The notes under the pieces were generated by a model, which saw nothing but the letters and a program-made list of their open reading frames with translations, ran no database searches and was not told where the DNA came from. The position numbers and the translations under genes were made by a program. Of a stretch of 64,000 bases of DNA, positions 1-11,411 are shown in pieces; the first letter of the stretch is position 1, and every line of letters begins with the position of its first letter. The DNA is from Oasisia sp. SBJ-2009. Lineage: Eukaryota > Annelida > Polychaeta > Sabellida > Siboglinidae. Location: the NCBI GenBank assembly GCA_964017155.1, contig OZ024867.1:9730025-9794024 (forward strand). The letters are read 5' to 3'.

Positions 1-1019
1 GGAGGATTGACCAGCTGATTGAAGATTGACACATCTGATGGGGGATTGACACAGCTGATGGAGGATTGACCAGCTGATTGAGGATTGACACATCTGATGG
101 AGGATTGACATATCTGATGAAGGATTGACACAGCTGATGGAGGATTGACACAGTTGATGGAGGATTGACACAGCTGATGAAGGATTGACACAGCTGATGG
201 AGGATTGACACAGCTGATGAAGGATTGACACAGCTGATGAAGGATTGACACAGCTGATGGAGGATTGACCAGCTGATTGAGGATTGACACATCTGATGGA
301 GGATTGACAGATCTGATGAAGGATTGACACAGCTGATGGAGGATTGACACAGCTGATGGAGGATTGACACAGCTGATGGAGGATTGACACTGCTGATGGA
401 GGATTGACACATATGATGAAGGATTGACACAGCTGATGGAGGATTGACACAGCTGATGGAGGATTGACACAGCTGATTGAGAATTGACACAGCTGATAGG
501 GGATTGACCAGCTGATGGAGGATTGACACAGCTGATGGAGGATTGACACAGCTGATGGAGGAATGACACATCTGATGAAGGATTGACAAAGCTGATGGAG
601 GATTGACACAGCTGATGGAGGATTGACACAGCTGATGGAGGATTGACACAGCTGATGGAGGATTGACACAGCTGATGGAGGATTGACACAGCTGATGGAG
701 GATTGACACAGCTGATGGAGGATTGACACAGCTGATGGAGGACTGACACAGCTGATGAAGGATTGACACAGCTGATGGAGGATTGACATAGCTGTTGGAT
801 GATTGACACAGCTGTTGGAGGATTGACACAGCTGTTGGAGGACTGACACAGCTGATGGAGGATTGACACAGTTGATGGAGGATTAACACAGCTGTTGGAG
901 GATTGACACAGCTGTTGGAGGATTGACACAGTTGATGGAGGATTCACACAGCTGTTGGAGGTTTGACACAGCTGTTGGAGGTTTGACACAGCTGTTGGAG
1001 GATTGACACAGGTGCTGGA
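1..1019. repeat. 20-bp minisatellite, array 1 (window edge)
   Basis: Head-to-tail 20-bp units close to GGAGGATTGACACAGCTGAT, about 50 copies, already running at base 1. Most units here end in GAT; the right-hand 230 bases carry more GTT-ending units. Some units are 19 bp (GACCAGCTG in place of GACACAGCTG). Nearly every unit carries CAGCTG. The array ends at a sequence reading GGTCTTGCAATTAGC, which also ends arrays 3 and 4 (array 2 ends AAGTCTTGCAATTAGC). Confidence 0.97.
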
Positions 1020-1600
1020 GGTCTTGCAATTAGCTACAAAGCAAAGGTCAACGGAAACGCTGGAAATGCATAGAAGGATGCACTGAACGAAAAGTTCTAT
1101 GTCTGGGACTATTCCTCAGACTACAGCTTACATTACTACGAACCTGCACTAGACTCATGCGTTGCGGCGATAATTTTCTGAACAAGTGTCGCTCTTGTCA
1201 TGGGTGTACAGTCGACAACAAGTGCGACACTTGTGCACAGTGGACTGATAAAGTATGGGCTGGGATAGTGGAACGTTCCCAAGCCCGACTTAAACAGAAA
1301 ACGCCACGTCATCTCCGAGACACAGGCGTCTGACAACCCGTCAACAACACTGATGCCTGCGCTGAGAGATGCGCACAGCCACAAGTGGGCTTGCCTACAG
1401 ATATGTACCTTATCTAGCGACAGCTTACTATCATTTTATTGTGTATTGACAACTGTAGGCCCTATATGATTCACCAATGTTTTTATTACTGTCATTTTAT
1501 GTGTGACTGAAGAAAAATTTCCGTTTTTAAATGGACAATAAAGGTTTTTGAATCTTTGAATCTTGAATCTGAATCTTTCTTGGGTTCGTTCCGGTGCCAT
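1020..1600 (+). pseudogene. gag-like Cys-rich retroelement relic, copy 1 (block P)
   Basis: Copy of the 103-codon reading frame that is open at 15298-15609. Here an extra A near 1310 breaks the frame. Its intact counterpart has a Cys-rich stretch (CRSCHRCTVDNKCDTC) followed by QWTDKVW. I recall similar Cys plus Trp patterns in gag-like proteins of invertebrate retrotransposons, so the call is inference. The sequence starts directly at the right end of minisatellite array 1. Confidence 0.4.
1480..1585 (+). repeat. retroelement 3' end with AATAAA and GAATCTT tail
   Basis: ATGGACAATAAAGG is followed by short iterations of TTTGAATC/TTGAATC. A polyadenylation-like AATAAA next to a short tandem tail is typical of non-LTR retrotransposon 3' ends. 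A copy with one more iteration lies at 15633-15725. The family is not identified. Confidence 0.45.
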
Positions 1601-2014
1601 CCCCGAAGATCGTCCAGAACTATAACCATAAGTCCATGTTGGAAGAAATTGTTAACCTTCTCCGCAAACAGCAGGTATTACCAACCGTCGTAAATAGCGC
1701 AACTATTTAATCTATTAAATGAATGTCACTGTCAGTTTGTATTCATGTTTTGCCCACAAGATGGCACCACGCTATAATTGATTTCCCACTGATACATGAA
1801 TGGTGATCATGGACCAAAACCCAACAGGTTTTTGTGCAGGATCAAATTTTTCCGGTCCAAATAACCCTGGTTGCTGTCAGTGCACATGCCCATGCGTATG
1901 CACACGCACACGCACACGCAAACCTTAGTTTGGGCAAAATTAACCTAAATTATTAGCATTCTGTACCACTTTGCCCATCATTTTTCTAGGGGAATGCTGC
2001 ATATAATGCAATAT
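1586..2014. repeat. interspersed block shared by P and Q copies, with a CACACG microsatellite
   Basis: Carries the landmarks CCAACCGTC and GATCATGGACCAAAACCCA, which recur at about 6720-6890, 15820-15970, 19640-19810 and 27520-27670. A short (CACACG)n tract sits at about 1898-1923. No coding sequence is visible. Confidence 0.6.
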
Positions 2015-2300
2015 TGTATGACTTAAGGTGTGTTCACACTGTTCAATCTGCTTTGAACGTTGAAAGCAGTTTGGTTGAAGAGACCAAACTGCCTAGTTTG
2101 AACACAGGATTGAACGCAAGCAGTGTCGAATTCAACGGTTGCTTTCGACGTTGAAAGGAATAGAACATGTTCTATCTTTTTTCAAGATTGTTTTCAACCA
2201 GCGTCTTTTTGAATTAAGTGAACCAATCAAAATCACGCAATTCCAAGGATTATTAACCCACAATAGCATTGCTGAAGTTAAGCGATGAGCACACAGCAGC
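2015..2300. repeat. interspersed element with GTGTTCACACTGTTCAATCTG start
   Basis: About 280 bp recurring near 6930-7150 (left-truncated), 16170-16440, 19990-20240, 27860-28110 and 32140-32410. In the fuller copies it starts near TTAAGGTGTGTTCACACTG and contains a TTCGACGTTGAAAGGAATA core with internal inverted symmetry (TTGAACGTTGAAAGC against GCTTTCGACGTTGAAAG). It is probably a MITE-like or promoter segment. At three places it lies upstream of the zinc-finger relic. Superfamily not determined. Confidence 0.5.
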
Positions 2301-2730
2301 ATTTATAGAATGTTTCCACGGTTTTAACTGTTTGTGGAACATTTCACTCGAGTCATATCACAAGAAAGAAGTAAAAAGAGCTGTTCTTTGATCCATTGCA
2401 TTTTCGAATGGAAACGAACCATGAGAAGGAAATGACAGGTGAGTTACAAATGTGACAGAGTCTGGTGAACTTACAGTTAACTCGTCTGAATTATTAGTGC
2501 CTTTTTGAAATGGTTTTACCACCTTTTTAATGTGTATATGTTTGTAAATAAATACTCCCGCAATTATCGTGGTAATCAAAGTATTTTGAATTGCAAATTT
2601 ATGTCGGTAACTATTTGTGTTGTTCCATGTTTATTTTCCCGATACAACGAACGTGAGCAACAGGCATATTAATTGGAATTCATCATGTGATCACAACCTG
2701 TGAACATATGAAACCGCTACGCATATCAAT

Positions 2731-3222
2731 GTGGCTCCAGCGAAACCGTGTACAAAGCCAGAAGAAGTAATAAGCATTGAAGTTTATGCAGGGTGGGTTG
2801 CCGATCTGACCTGGATCAGCCGTCGCGACAGAGGAATGTCACATGGTTTTAGCTGTGTGTGCAAATCGCATTTCTGTGTTGCCGCGGGTGGAAAACATGA
2901 CGCCTTTCGCCATGTTACAAGATCTCAGCACGGGGCTCTCAATCAAGCGGCCCAGAGAAACGACCGAGTGACATCGTTTTTTGTTAACCCGAAGGACCAG
3001 GAGATAACAAAGTGTGTCATTGTCACCGAGACTTTGTTCGCCAACGTGGTCGCTGAACACAACCTTTTCTTTCGGCTCGCGGATCACTTGATGAAAGTCG
3101 TGAAGAAGATGTTCCTCGATAGCGAAAAGGCAAAAAAGATCTCCTGCGGGTGTCAAAAGACTACAGTGATCGTAAAGAGTGCTACCGGTCTCCGACAAAT
3201 ATTGTTGTGTTTAGTAACTTAA
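2731..3222 (+). pseudogene. hAT/ZNF862-like zinc-finger protein N-terminus, copy 1
   Basis: Open frame of 163 codons without an ATG at its start. It contains GWVADLTWISRRDRG, then a degenerate BED-like finger (SCVCKSHF ... HDAFRHVTRSQH), then FANVVAEHNLFFRLADHL and KKMFLDSEKAKKISCGCQKT. This is the N-terminal arrangement I recall for hAT-derived zinc-finger proteins. The first finger Cys is Ser here, and no dimerisation or catalytic region follows, so it is a truncated relic. Related copies are at 16883-17374 and 32653-33066. Confidence 0.6.
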
Positions 3223-3229
3223 AAGCACT

Positions 3230-3926
3230 TGTCTTAAGTACAAATCAATATCTAGATAGTATAGCACACAAAGAACCGGACAACAGAAACTTGAAAAATA
3301 TATGATGAATTCAGCTACATAAACATTTGCATCTAAATCTGAGATCAAAATTTGTATTTCTCGCCTTCTTGGCCACGCCCAACCTGGACGTAAACAAACA
3401 ATTAGGTTATGGACTGCACCATACTTAACGCTAATTACCTCGCAGGCGATCGAGATCACATAGCAAACACCTACCCACGCATCTCACAGTAACGTAATAT
3501 TGACAACGTACCCATCCCTTTTACTAACCAGGCTTTTACCAACACTGAACTACATGATCTAGAGTCGCCCTAGATCGCTACTACTTCGACCTCAAAGCCC
3601 GTCTTATCCTGCACAACTCAGGGTCATCCCTGCACCCCCACGCCGCTTGAACGCTCTCTTATAGACACTCGAATCCTACATAAATGTTTTAGCCGCCTGC
3701 TGTAACTGGATTTTACATAGCTTAGCTTTTAACACATTTGTTTACCTTATTTATTATATATATTTTTTCTCATCAGTGTCGTTACTTAAATTTTTAATTC
3801 ACGTTCAATTTACTTCTGATTAATAATTAATTGTATTTACTTTTGCTTTTAAAACAAATATAACTACCCAGGGGGGTAGTTGTTTTCTACACTCATAATA
3901 CAATTACATAATTATCTTTTTTTAAT
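3230..3926. other. P-block spacer, perhaps LINE 5' untranslated sequence
   Basis: AT-rich, repeated almost exactly at 17380-18080, no convincing coding frame. It contains CCAGGGGGGTAGTTG just before the endonuclease frame, so part of it may be the 5' region of that LINE. Confidence 0.35.
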
Positions 3927-4287
3927 ATGGACCGAAGTAAACGGAATATTAGCCAACTAAACGTTAATATGCAGTCAATCTGTGCAAAGAAAATCAAATT
4001 TCAGCTCATGATAGAGGACACAAAACCTGACGTCATAGTTGCATGTGAAACAGGTCTGAAGCCTGCCGTCAGCTGTAGTGAATTCATACCATCCAGATAT
4101 GACCCTCCTTTCAGGAAAGATCGGGCTGATGGCTATGGAGGGGTCATGACTGCTATCAAGACTGGACTAACCACGGAACAGTTAATGATACCGATGCCAC
4201 GTGAGTTGGTTGCTGTAAAACTCAAAACCTCAACCATTGCTCTCATTGTAATTGGTATTGATTCTCGTTTTTGCTGCAACAATGATC
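3927..4287 (+). pseudogene. L2/CR1-like LINE endonuclease N-terminus, truncated
   Basis: The frame opens with ATG and reads LNVNMQSICAKKIKFQLM, then DTKPDVIVACETGLKP, then DRADGYGGVMTAIK and ELVAVKL. This order (Asn-x-Ser/Cys near the start, a CETxLKP block, a GGV block) is the apurinic-like endonuclease N-terminus of L2/CR1-type ORF2. After about 112 codons it meets the minisatellite, so the rest of the endonuclease and the reverse transcriptase are missing. The paralog at about 18080 retains only the first bases of the frame. Confidence 0.75.
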
Positions 4288-6440
4288 ATTGACCAGCTGA
4301 TGTAGGATTGACACAGCTGATGGAGGATTGACACAGCTGATGGAGGATTGACACAACTGATGAAGGATTGACACAGCTGACGGAGGATTGACACAGCTGA
4401 TGGAGGATTGACATAGCTGATGGAGGGTTGACATAGCTGATGAAGGATTGACAGAGCTGATGGAGGATTGACACAGCTGATGGAGGGTTGACCACCTGAT
4501 GAAGGATTGACACAGCTGATGTAGGATTGACACAGCTGTTGGAGCATTGACACAGCTCTTAGAGGATTGACACAGCTCTTGGAGGATTGACACAGCTGTT
4601 GGAGGATTGACACAGCTGATGGAGGATTGACACAGCTGTTGGAGGATTGACACAGCTGATGGAGGATTGACACAGCTGTTGGAGGATTGACACAGCTCTT
4701 AGAGGATTGACACAGCTGTTGGAGGATTGACACAGCTCTTAGAGGATTGACACAGCTGTTGGAGGATTGACACAGCTGTTGGAGGATTGACACAGCTCAT
4801 GGAGGATTGACACAGCTGATGGAGGATTGACACAGCTGTTGGAGGATCGACACAGCTATTGGAGGATTGACACAGCTGTTGGAGGATTGACACAGCTGTT
4901 GGGGGATTGACACAGCTGATGGAGGATTGGCACAGCTGTTGGAGGATTGACACAGCTGTTGGAGGATTGACACAGCTCTTAGAGGATTGACACAGCTGTT
5001 GGAGGATTGACACAGCTCTTAGAGGATTGACACAGCTGTTGGAGGACTGACACAGCTGTTGGAGGATTGACACAGCTGATGGAGGATTGACACAGCTGAT
5101 GGAGGATTGACACAGCTGTTGGAGGATTGACACAGCTATTGGAGGATTGACACAGCTGTTGGAGGATTGACACAGCTATTGGAGGATTGACACAGCTGTT
5201 GGAGGATTGACACAGCTGTTGGAGGATTGACACACCTGTTGGAGGATTGACACAGCTGATGGAGGATTGGCACAGCTGTTGGAGGATTGACACAGCTGTT
5301 GGAGGATTGACACAGCTGATGGAGGATTGACACAACTGTTGGAGGATTGACACAGCTGTTGGAGGATTGCCACAGCTGTTGGAGGATTGACACATCTGTT
5401 GGAGGATTGACATAGCTGATGGAGGATTGACACAGCTGTTGGAGGATTGACACATCTGTTGGAGGATTGACACAGCTGATGGAAGATTGACACAGCTGTT
5501 GGAGGATTGACACAGCTATTGGAGGATTGACACAGCTGTTGGAGGATTGACACAGCTGATGGAGGATTGACACAGCTGATGGAGGATTGACACAGCTGAT
5601 GGAGGATTGACACAGCTATTGGACGATTGACACAGCTGTTGGAGGATTCACACAGCTGTGGGAGGATTGACACAACTGTTGGAGGATTGACACACCTGTT
5701 GGAGGATTGACACAGCTGTTGGAGGATTGACACATCTGTTGGAGGATTGACATAGCTGATGGAGGATTGACACAGCTGTTGGAGGATTGACACATCTGTT
5801 GGAGGATTGACACAGCTGATGGAAGATTGACACAGCTGTTGGAGGATTGACACAGCTATTGGAGGATTGACACAGCTGTTGGAGGATTGACACAGCTGAT
5901 GGAGGATTGACACAGCTGATGGAGGATTGACACAGCTGATGGAGGATTGACACAGCTATTGGACGATTGACACAGCTGTTGGAGGATTGACACAGCTGTG
6001 GGAGGATTGACACAGCTGTGGGAGGATTGACACAGCTGTTGGAGGATTGACACAGCTGGAGGATTGACACAGCTGTTGGAGGATTGACACAGCTGTTGGA
6101 GTATTGACACATCTGTTGGAGGATTGACACAGCTGATGGAGGATTGACACAGCTGTTGGAGGATTGACACAGCTGTTGGAGGATTGACACAGCTGATGGA
6201 GGATTGACACAGCTGTTGGAGGATTGACACAGCTGTTGGAGAATTGACACAGCTGACAGAGGATTGACACAGCTGACAGAGGATTGACACAGCTGTTGGA
6301 GGATTGACACAGGTGATGGAGGATTGACACAGCTGATGGAGGATTGACACAGCTGATGGAGGATTGACACAGCTGATGGAGGATTGACACAGCTGTTGGA
6401 GGATTGACACAGTTGTTGGAGGATTGACACAGCTGTTCGA
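4288..6440. repeat. 20-bp minisatellite, array 2 (largest)
   Basis: About 107 units of GGAGGATTGACACAGCTGTT and variants. The left 250 bases are mostly GAT-ending units, with GAT, GTT and CTT units interspersed further right. Larger blocks (for example 5140-5620 and 5680-5960) look like recent multi-unit duplications. The left edge abuts GCTGCAACAATGATCATTGAC, also present at arrays 3 and 5. Confidence 0.97.
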
Positions 6441-6640
6441 AGTCTTGCAATTAGCTACAAAGCAAATATCAAAGCATAGTGGAACGTTCCCAAGCCCGTC
6501 TTAACAGAAAACAACACGCTGTCTGAGAGACGCAGGCGTCTGACAACCCATCAACAACGCTGAAGTCCGCGCTGAGAGATGTGCACAGTCACAAGTGGGC
6601 TCACCTACAGACATGTGCCATATCTAGCGACAGCTTTCTT
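6441..6640 (+). pseudogene. gag-like relic, copy 2 (start of block Q, deleted)
   Basis: Begins with CTTGCAATTAGCTACAAAGC at the array end, as in P, but lacks most of the Cys-rich part. It keeps GGAACGTTCCCAAGCCCG and the CTGAGAGATGTGCACAGTCACAAGTGGGC portion. Confidence 0.4.
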
Positions 6641-7256
6641 GGGTTCGTTCCAGTGCCATCCCCTGATATAGTCCAGGACCGTAACCGTGAGTCCATGTTG
6701 GAAGAAACTGTTAACCTTCTCCGCGAACAGCAGGTATTACCAACCGTCTTAAATAGCGTGACTATTAAAACTATTAAATTAATGTCACTGTCAGTTTATA
6801 TGAATGTTTTGCTCACAAGATGGCACCACCATAGAATTGATTTCCCACTGATGTATACATGAATGGTGATCATGGACCAAAACCCACCAGGTTTTTGTGC
6901 AGGACCAAATTGTTTGCGGTCCAAATAATCCTCCAATGTTGAGAGCATTTGGTTGAAGAGACCAAATTGCCTAGCATGAACACGGGATTGAATGCAAGCA
7001 GCGTCGAATTTGACAGTTGCTTTCGACGTTGAAAGGAATACAACATGTTATATCTTTTTTCAAGATTGTTTTCAACCAGCCTCTTTTAGAATTAAGTGGA
7101 CCAATCAAAATCACGCAGTTCCAATGATTATGAAGTTACGCAATGAGCATCAAATTTGGCACACTGTTTTGGATATTGGCAAGTAAACATTAGGACATAC
7201 AGTTTGCAACATTGAAGATGTAATGTTAATGTGCAATATTCCAGTGAATCACTGTT
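6641..7256. repeat. Q-block interspersed sequence
   Basis: Shared with 19580-20358 and 27440-28225. It holds the GATCATGGACC block and a left-truncated form of the TTCACACTG element. No gene seen. Confidence 0.5.
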
Positions 7257-9046
7257 TGTGATTTGTTGATTCATTCTGAATTTTCTTTGTAGTGAAAGTT
7301 TGAACAATAAAAGTATTAATATACTATTAGTATTATGTTTCTTCATTTCTAGATGTTAGAGGTATTTCATTTCAGAATGCAGTGAAGCTTCCAAATATTC
7401 TGTTTACTAGGAAGCAAGTTTTTAATTCAGAAGCTCCCAGTTTATTTAAATATAAATAATAAAATAAATTTGATTTAAGTTAAAAAATACACTTTAAATA
7501 ATAAATCCCCTTTTTTATTAATAACAAAATCCCCTTTTTTATTAATTAAAATATCCCAATTTTTTTAAACCCTGAGCACTGGGATATAAAATTTCACTAA
7601 AATGTGAAACAAGTATTTAGCTAGTGACACCAACAGATTTTCTGTTTAAATTGTAGTTATTGGTGGGCAATCATATGTGAAAAAAAGAAAACGTAACAAC
7701 TTTGTAAGCTTGACAAATACTGCAAATGCAGCAAGTAAAACCAAATGTCACACGTAATGATCAATACTGGATTTCAGTAAAGGTTTTGATGTTTTTTAAC
7801 CTAGGATTACCCTCGAAGAATTCGACCCATGCTGGACAACCTACTGCAATGAAGCAAAAGAAACGAAATATACAAAAGAAACACGACGACCAGATGTAAT
7901 ACTCAGGTAATGTTCACAGGGTAGTAGCCAGACTAAGCCAGCAGTTGATTCTATAAGTGATGGCTTTTTTTTACATCCAACTTACCCTTGGAGTTTAATT
8001 GGCTCATTCTGAAGGCCCCAAAACTGGTATTTTTTTAATAAAAACTAAACAATTGTAGCTATTGTCACATAGCCTTAATAATGATAGTCCAGTTCACTAT
8101 GTCACGAATAATCGTTTCGTTCAAATTTTTGGGAGATTTGCAAAGCTATACATTTTTGGAAAGTTTAGAACCTCCTGAACCTGAAAAGTAATGTTTACAT
8201 TTTTTCTAAACACTCTAGGGCAGCCATCTTGGAATTTCAAAATGGCGACTATTTTTTGCTAACATTTTGCAATATCTCGGCTTCTAAGCATCTTAGGCTT
8301 TTGATTTTGGTGTCTAAACATACATTTTTCGAGACAAGGAATCTAATGGGACAACTTATAATGAGCTATATATAATGCATGACACTATTTTGGAAATTTT
8401 GGAAAAAATACATAAATTCTAAGTAACAATATGAGGCTCAAACGTAAATATTAGCCAACTTTTCGAGCATTGAAAATAGTCTAGTTATTAAAATCATTGT
8501 TGTCTAGTCTAATGATTACATGTATTATTAAAATCATTGTTGTCTAGAATCCAGTGTCCCATTGTTGTTGTTTCAGGCTCTGAGAGACATTTGTTGATTC
8601 ATTCTGAATTTTCTTTGTAGTGAAAGTTTGAACAATAAAAGTATTAATATACTATTAGTATTATGTTTCTTCATTTCTAGATGTTAGAGATATTTCATTT
8701 CAGAATGCAGTGAAGCTTCCAAGTATTCTGTTTACTAGGAAGCAAGTTTTTAATTCAGAAGCTCCCAGTTTATTTAAATATAAATAATAACATAAATCTG
8801 ATTTAAGTTAAAAAATACGCTTTAAATAATAAATCCCCTTTTTTATTAATAAAAAAATCCCCTTTTTTATTACCAGGTAATTAAAATATCCCAATTTTTT
8901 AAATCCCTGACCACTGGGATATAAAATGTCACTAAAATGTGAAACAAGTATTTAGCTAGTGACACCAACAGATTTTCTTTTTAAATTGTACTTATTGGTG
9001 TGCAATCATATGTGAAAAAAGAAAACGTAACAACTTTATAAGCTTT
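7257..9046. repeat. tandem duplication spanning the left end of element B
   Basis: The sequence from TTTGTTGATTCATTC at 7257 recurs at 8592. The second copy (8592-9235) matches 7257-7715, then jumps to the position equivalent to 8386, so it lacks about 670 bp including the outer half of the left inverted repeat. The second junction is CTGAGAGACAT joined to TTGTTGATTC. The paralog at 20359-21017 has only the deleted form, so copy 1 contains both states. Confidence 0.65.
8085..8590 (+). repeat. element B left terminal inverted repeat
   Basis: Pairs with 10912-11411 on the opposite strand almost throughout, including TAGTCCAGTTCACTATG at the tip, GGCAGCCATCTTGG in the middle and ATTGTTGTTGTTTCAG at the inner end. 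The inner end lies just upstream of the gene's ATG and looks like a 3' splice site (TTGTTGTTGTTTCAG). Confidence 0.85.
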
Positions 9047-9245
9047 TGGAAATTTTGGAAAAAATACATCAATTCTAAGTAACAATATGAGGCTCAAACG
9101 TTAAATATTAGCCAACTTTTCGAGCATTGAAAATAGTCTAGTTATTAAAATCATTGTTGTCTAGTCTAATGATTACATGTATTATTAAAATCATTGTTGT
9201 CTAGAATCCAGTGTCCCATTGTTGTTGTTTCAGGCTCTGAGAGAC

Positions 9246-10953
9246 ATGGAGTCGACCACGAATGAGGTCCCCAAACTTACTGGTGGACGGCCGTGCCAAA
9301 CCACTGACTATAAACTGTGTGTTGTGTGTCAAAAAGAAGCCGAACCTTTAGTGCTGCATCCAAGATTAACGTCATACCACAACCTCATAGAGACAGTGAT
9401 GGAGCGAGCCAGCTTGCATGATACCGATTGTGTTCCAGTGCAGAAACGGCTTAAAGACTGCACAGCAGAAACACTGCAAAGAGAGAATGCTGCTTGGCAT
9501 CGTACTTGCTAGGATGACGAACACAGTCCAGAGAGAGCGTGCAAGAGACCGACAGCAACACTCCATGTCTACTGGGTCACACACTCCCAGGGTGAAAGGT
9601 CGCAGATCAAGAAGTGCTGATGACGTGAATAATGTGACTGGCTCAGCTGCACCATATACCCGATCATCAACACGACCTTTGAACAAGGACATGTGTTTCT
9701 TTTGCCAGACAGACAATGACCAGAAACTCTTCAGTGTCAGAACAGGGAATGCCGGACAATCACCAAAGCAAGCAGTGCAAGCGTCTTCAGGTCCAGAACT
9801 GAAAACTAGATACAGTACTTGCATTGATGATGGTGATGCCCATGCTATGGATATCTAGCATCACAAGGCTTGCTGGACCAAACACGTGTTCCACGTTCTG
9901 CGGGATGACACCAACCAAGCACCCAAGACAAAACAAAGTCCCACACAAGGATCCAGCTTCGTTGAACTGCTGAACATCATAGGTACACAGACCAGAGATG
10001 GAGCATACCTCTCAATCCAAGACATCGAGAACACATATGTCAGCATGCTACATTTGGGTGGAACAGAGGCCCTGGAAAATCATTCACCTGCCTTCACCAG
10101 GCAATGGTTGAAAGACAGAATCCTTTCTGAATTACCACACGTAACATCAGTCCGACAGAGAAACATGCGAAGTCTTGTACTGTCCAGAGGCCTGTGATGC
10201 AGACATGCTCCAGACTGCTATCAGAACTGCAGATGACACTGAAAGCATGAAAAACCTCTACCAATCAGCCAGACTCCTTCGCCAACGAATTGAGCAGTTC
10301 ACCAAGACAGTGAAGACGTCCAGTTCCATAGTAGTAACCAGTACCCTGGATGATGTACCGGTGGAACTGTATACCATGATCCGCTGGATAATGGCGGGAC
10401 CTGCAGACAAACTGCAAACAGAAGTGCGGACAACTATTGTTGACAGGGGTGCACTAACCCTGATCTAAAACCTGATGTTTGGTTTCAAATCCAAGTCACG
10501 TGCAAACCGAGTGACGAGGGTGCTGGATTCCGGTCTCAACACGCTAGGGAAAACCCCCAAGTACTGGGATTGACCCTGACCATCCTTCATGAGACAAGAA
10601 ACTTGTGAATCTCCTCAATGCACAGGGTCACTGTGCGTCCTACAGCCGTGCCCTCATCGTGGAAACAGCCCTTGCCAATGCTGTAGTGGAGAACACAAAG
10701 CAGTGCCAGGGGCTGTATGTGCCACCTTTCTTGAAGAAGGGCCCGTTTATGTTCTTTCCCTCAGACAACACAGACTTTGCTGAGGACACTGCTGATGGCA
10801 AGGGTACAACACATGGGACAGTCACTGCCATCTACCAGAAGGCTGATGACCCTGGTGAACCAATCACACCCCCTCTCTCTACGCATTGGTGACACAAAGT
10901 CAAAGAGTCTCCATGTCTCTCTGAAACAACAACAATGGGACACTGGATTCTAG
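9246..10953 (+). pseudogene. element B protein, N-terminal Cys-rich half, copy 1
   Basis: Starts at ATG 9246. The first part has LCVVCQKEAEP, then NAAWHRTC; the second has CFFCQTDNDQK, then DAHAMD and HKACWTKHVFHVL. These are two Cys-x2-Cys plus (W/H)-x2-Cys modules. After them comes CPEACDADMLQTAIRTAD, then ALANAVVENTKQCQGLYVPP and FAEDTADGKGTTHGT. I recall the same order in multi-copy uncharacterised invertebrate proteins. The frame shifts near 9510, 10165 and 10580, an in-frame TAG sits at 9856-9858, and TAA at 10466-10468 is unique to this copy. The C-terminal nuclease half is absent; coding runs into the right TIR and stops at 10951-10953. Confidence 0.7.
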
Positions 10954-11411
10954 ACAACAATGACTTTAATAATACATGTAATTATTAGACTAGACAACAA
11001 TGATTTTAATAACTAGACTATTTTCAATGTTCGAAAAGTTGGCTAATATTTACCATTTGAGCCTCAGGTTGTTACTTAGAATTTATGTATTTTTTCCAAA
11101 ATTTCCAAAATAGTGTCATGCATTATATATATCTTATTATAAGTTGTCCCATTAGATTCCTTGTCTGTGAAAATGTATGTTTAGACACCAAAATCAAAAG
11201 CCTAAGATGCTTAGAAGCCGAGATATTGCAACATGTGAGCAAAAAATAGTCAACATTTTGAAAATCCAAGATGGCCGCCATAGTGTTTAGAAAAAATGTA
11301 AACATTACTTTTCAGGTTCAGTAGGTCGTAATCTTTCCAAAAATGTATAGTTTTGCAAATCTCCAAAAAATGTGAACGAAAAGTTTAATCTGTACATAGT
11401 GAACTAGACTA
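10912..11411 (-). repeat. element B right terminal inverted repeat
   Basis: Reverse complement of 8085-8590, ending GTGAACTAGACTA at 11411. It contains CCAAGATGGCCGCCATAG, a near-palindromic motif also found in element A arms. Confidence 0.85.

Noticed and set aside
1..1019. CRISPR-like regular spacing
   Set aside because: Units abut with no unique spacers; this is a eukaryotic minisatellite.
4230..6450. Long minus-strand frames (up to 304 codons across the arrays) of the type SILQQLCQSS-SCVNPP
   Set aside because: A 20-bp unit without stop codons on the minus strand stays open in all three frames, all reading the same 20-residue cycle. This is expected from the repeat and is not evidence for a protein.
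9372..9824. Minus-strand 150-codon frame opposite the element B gene, and its copy at 21144-21596
   Set aside because: Antisense to a coding sequence with clear Cys modules; no domain content of its own.
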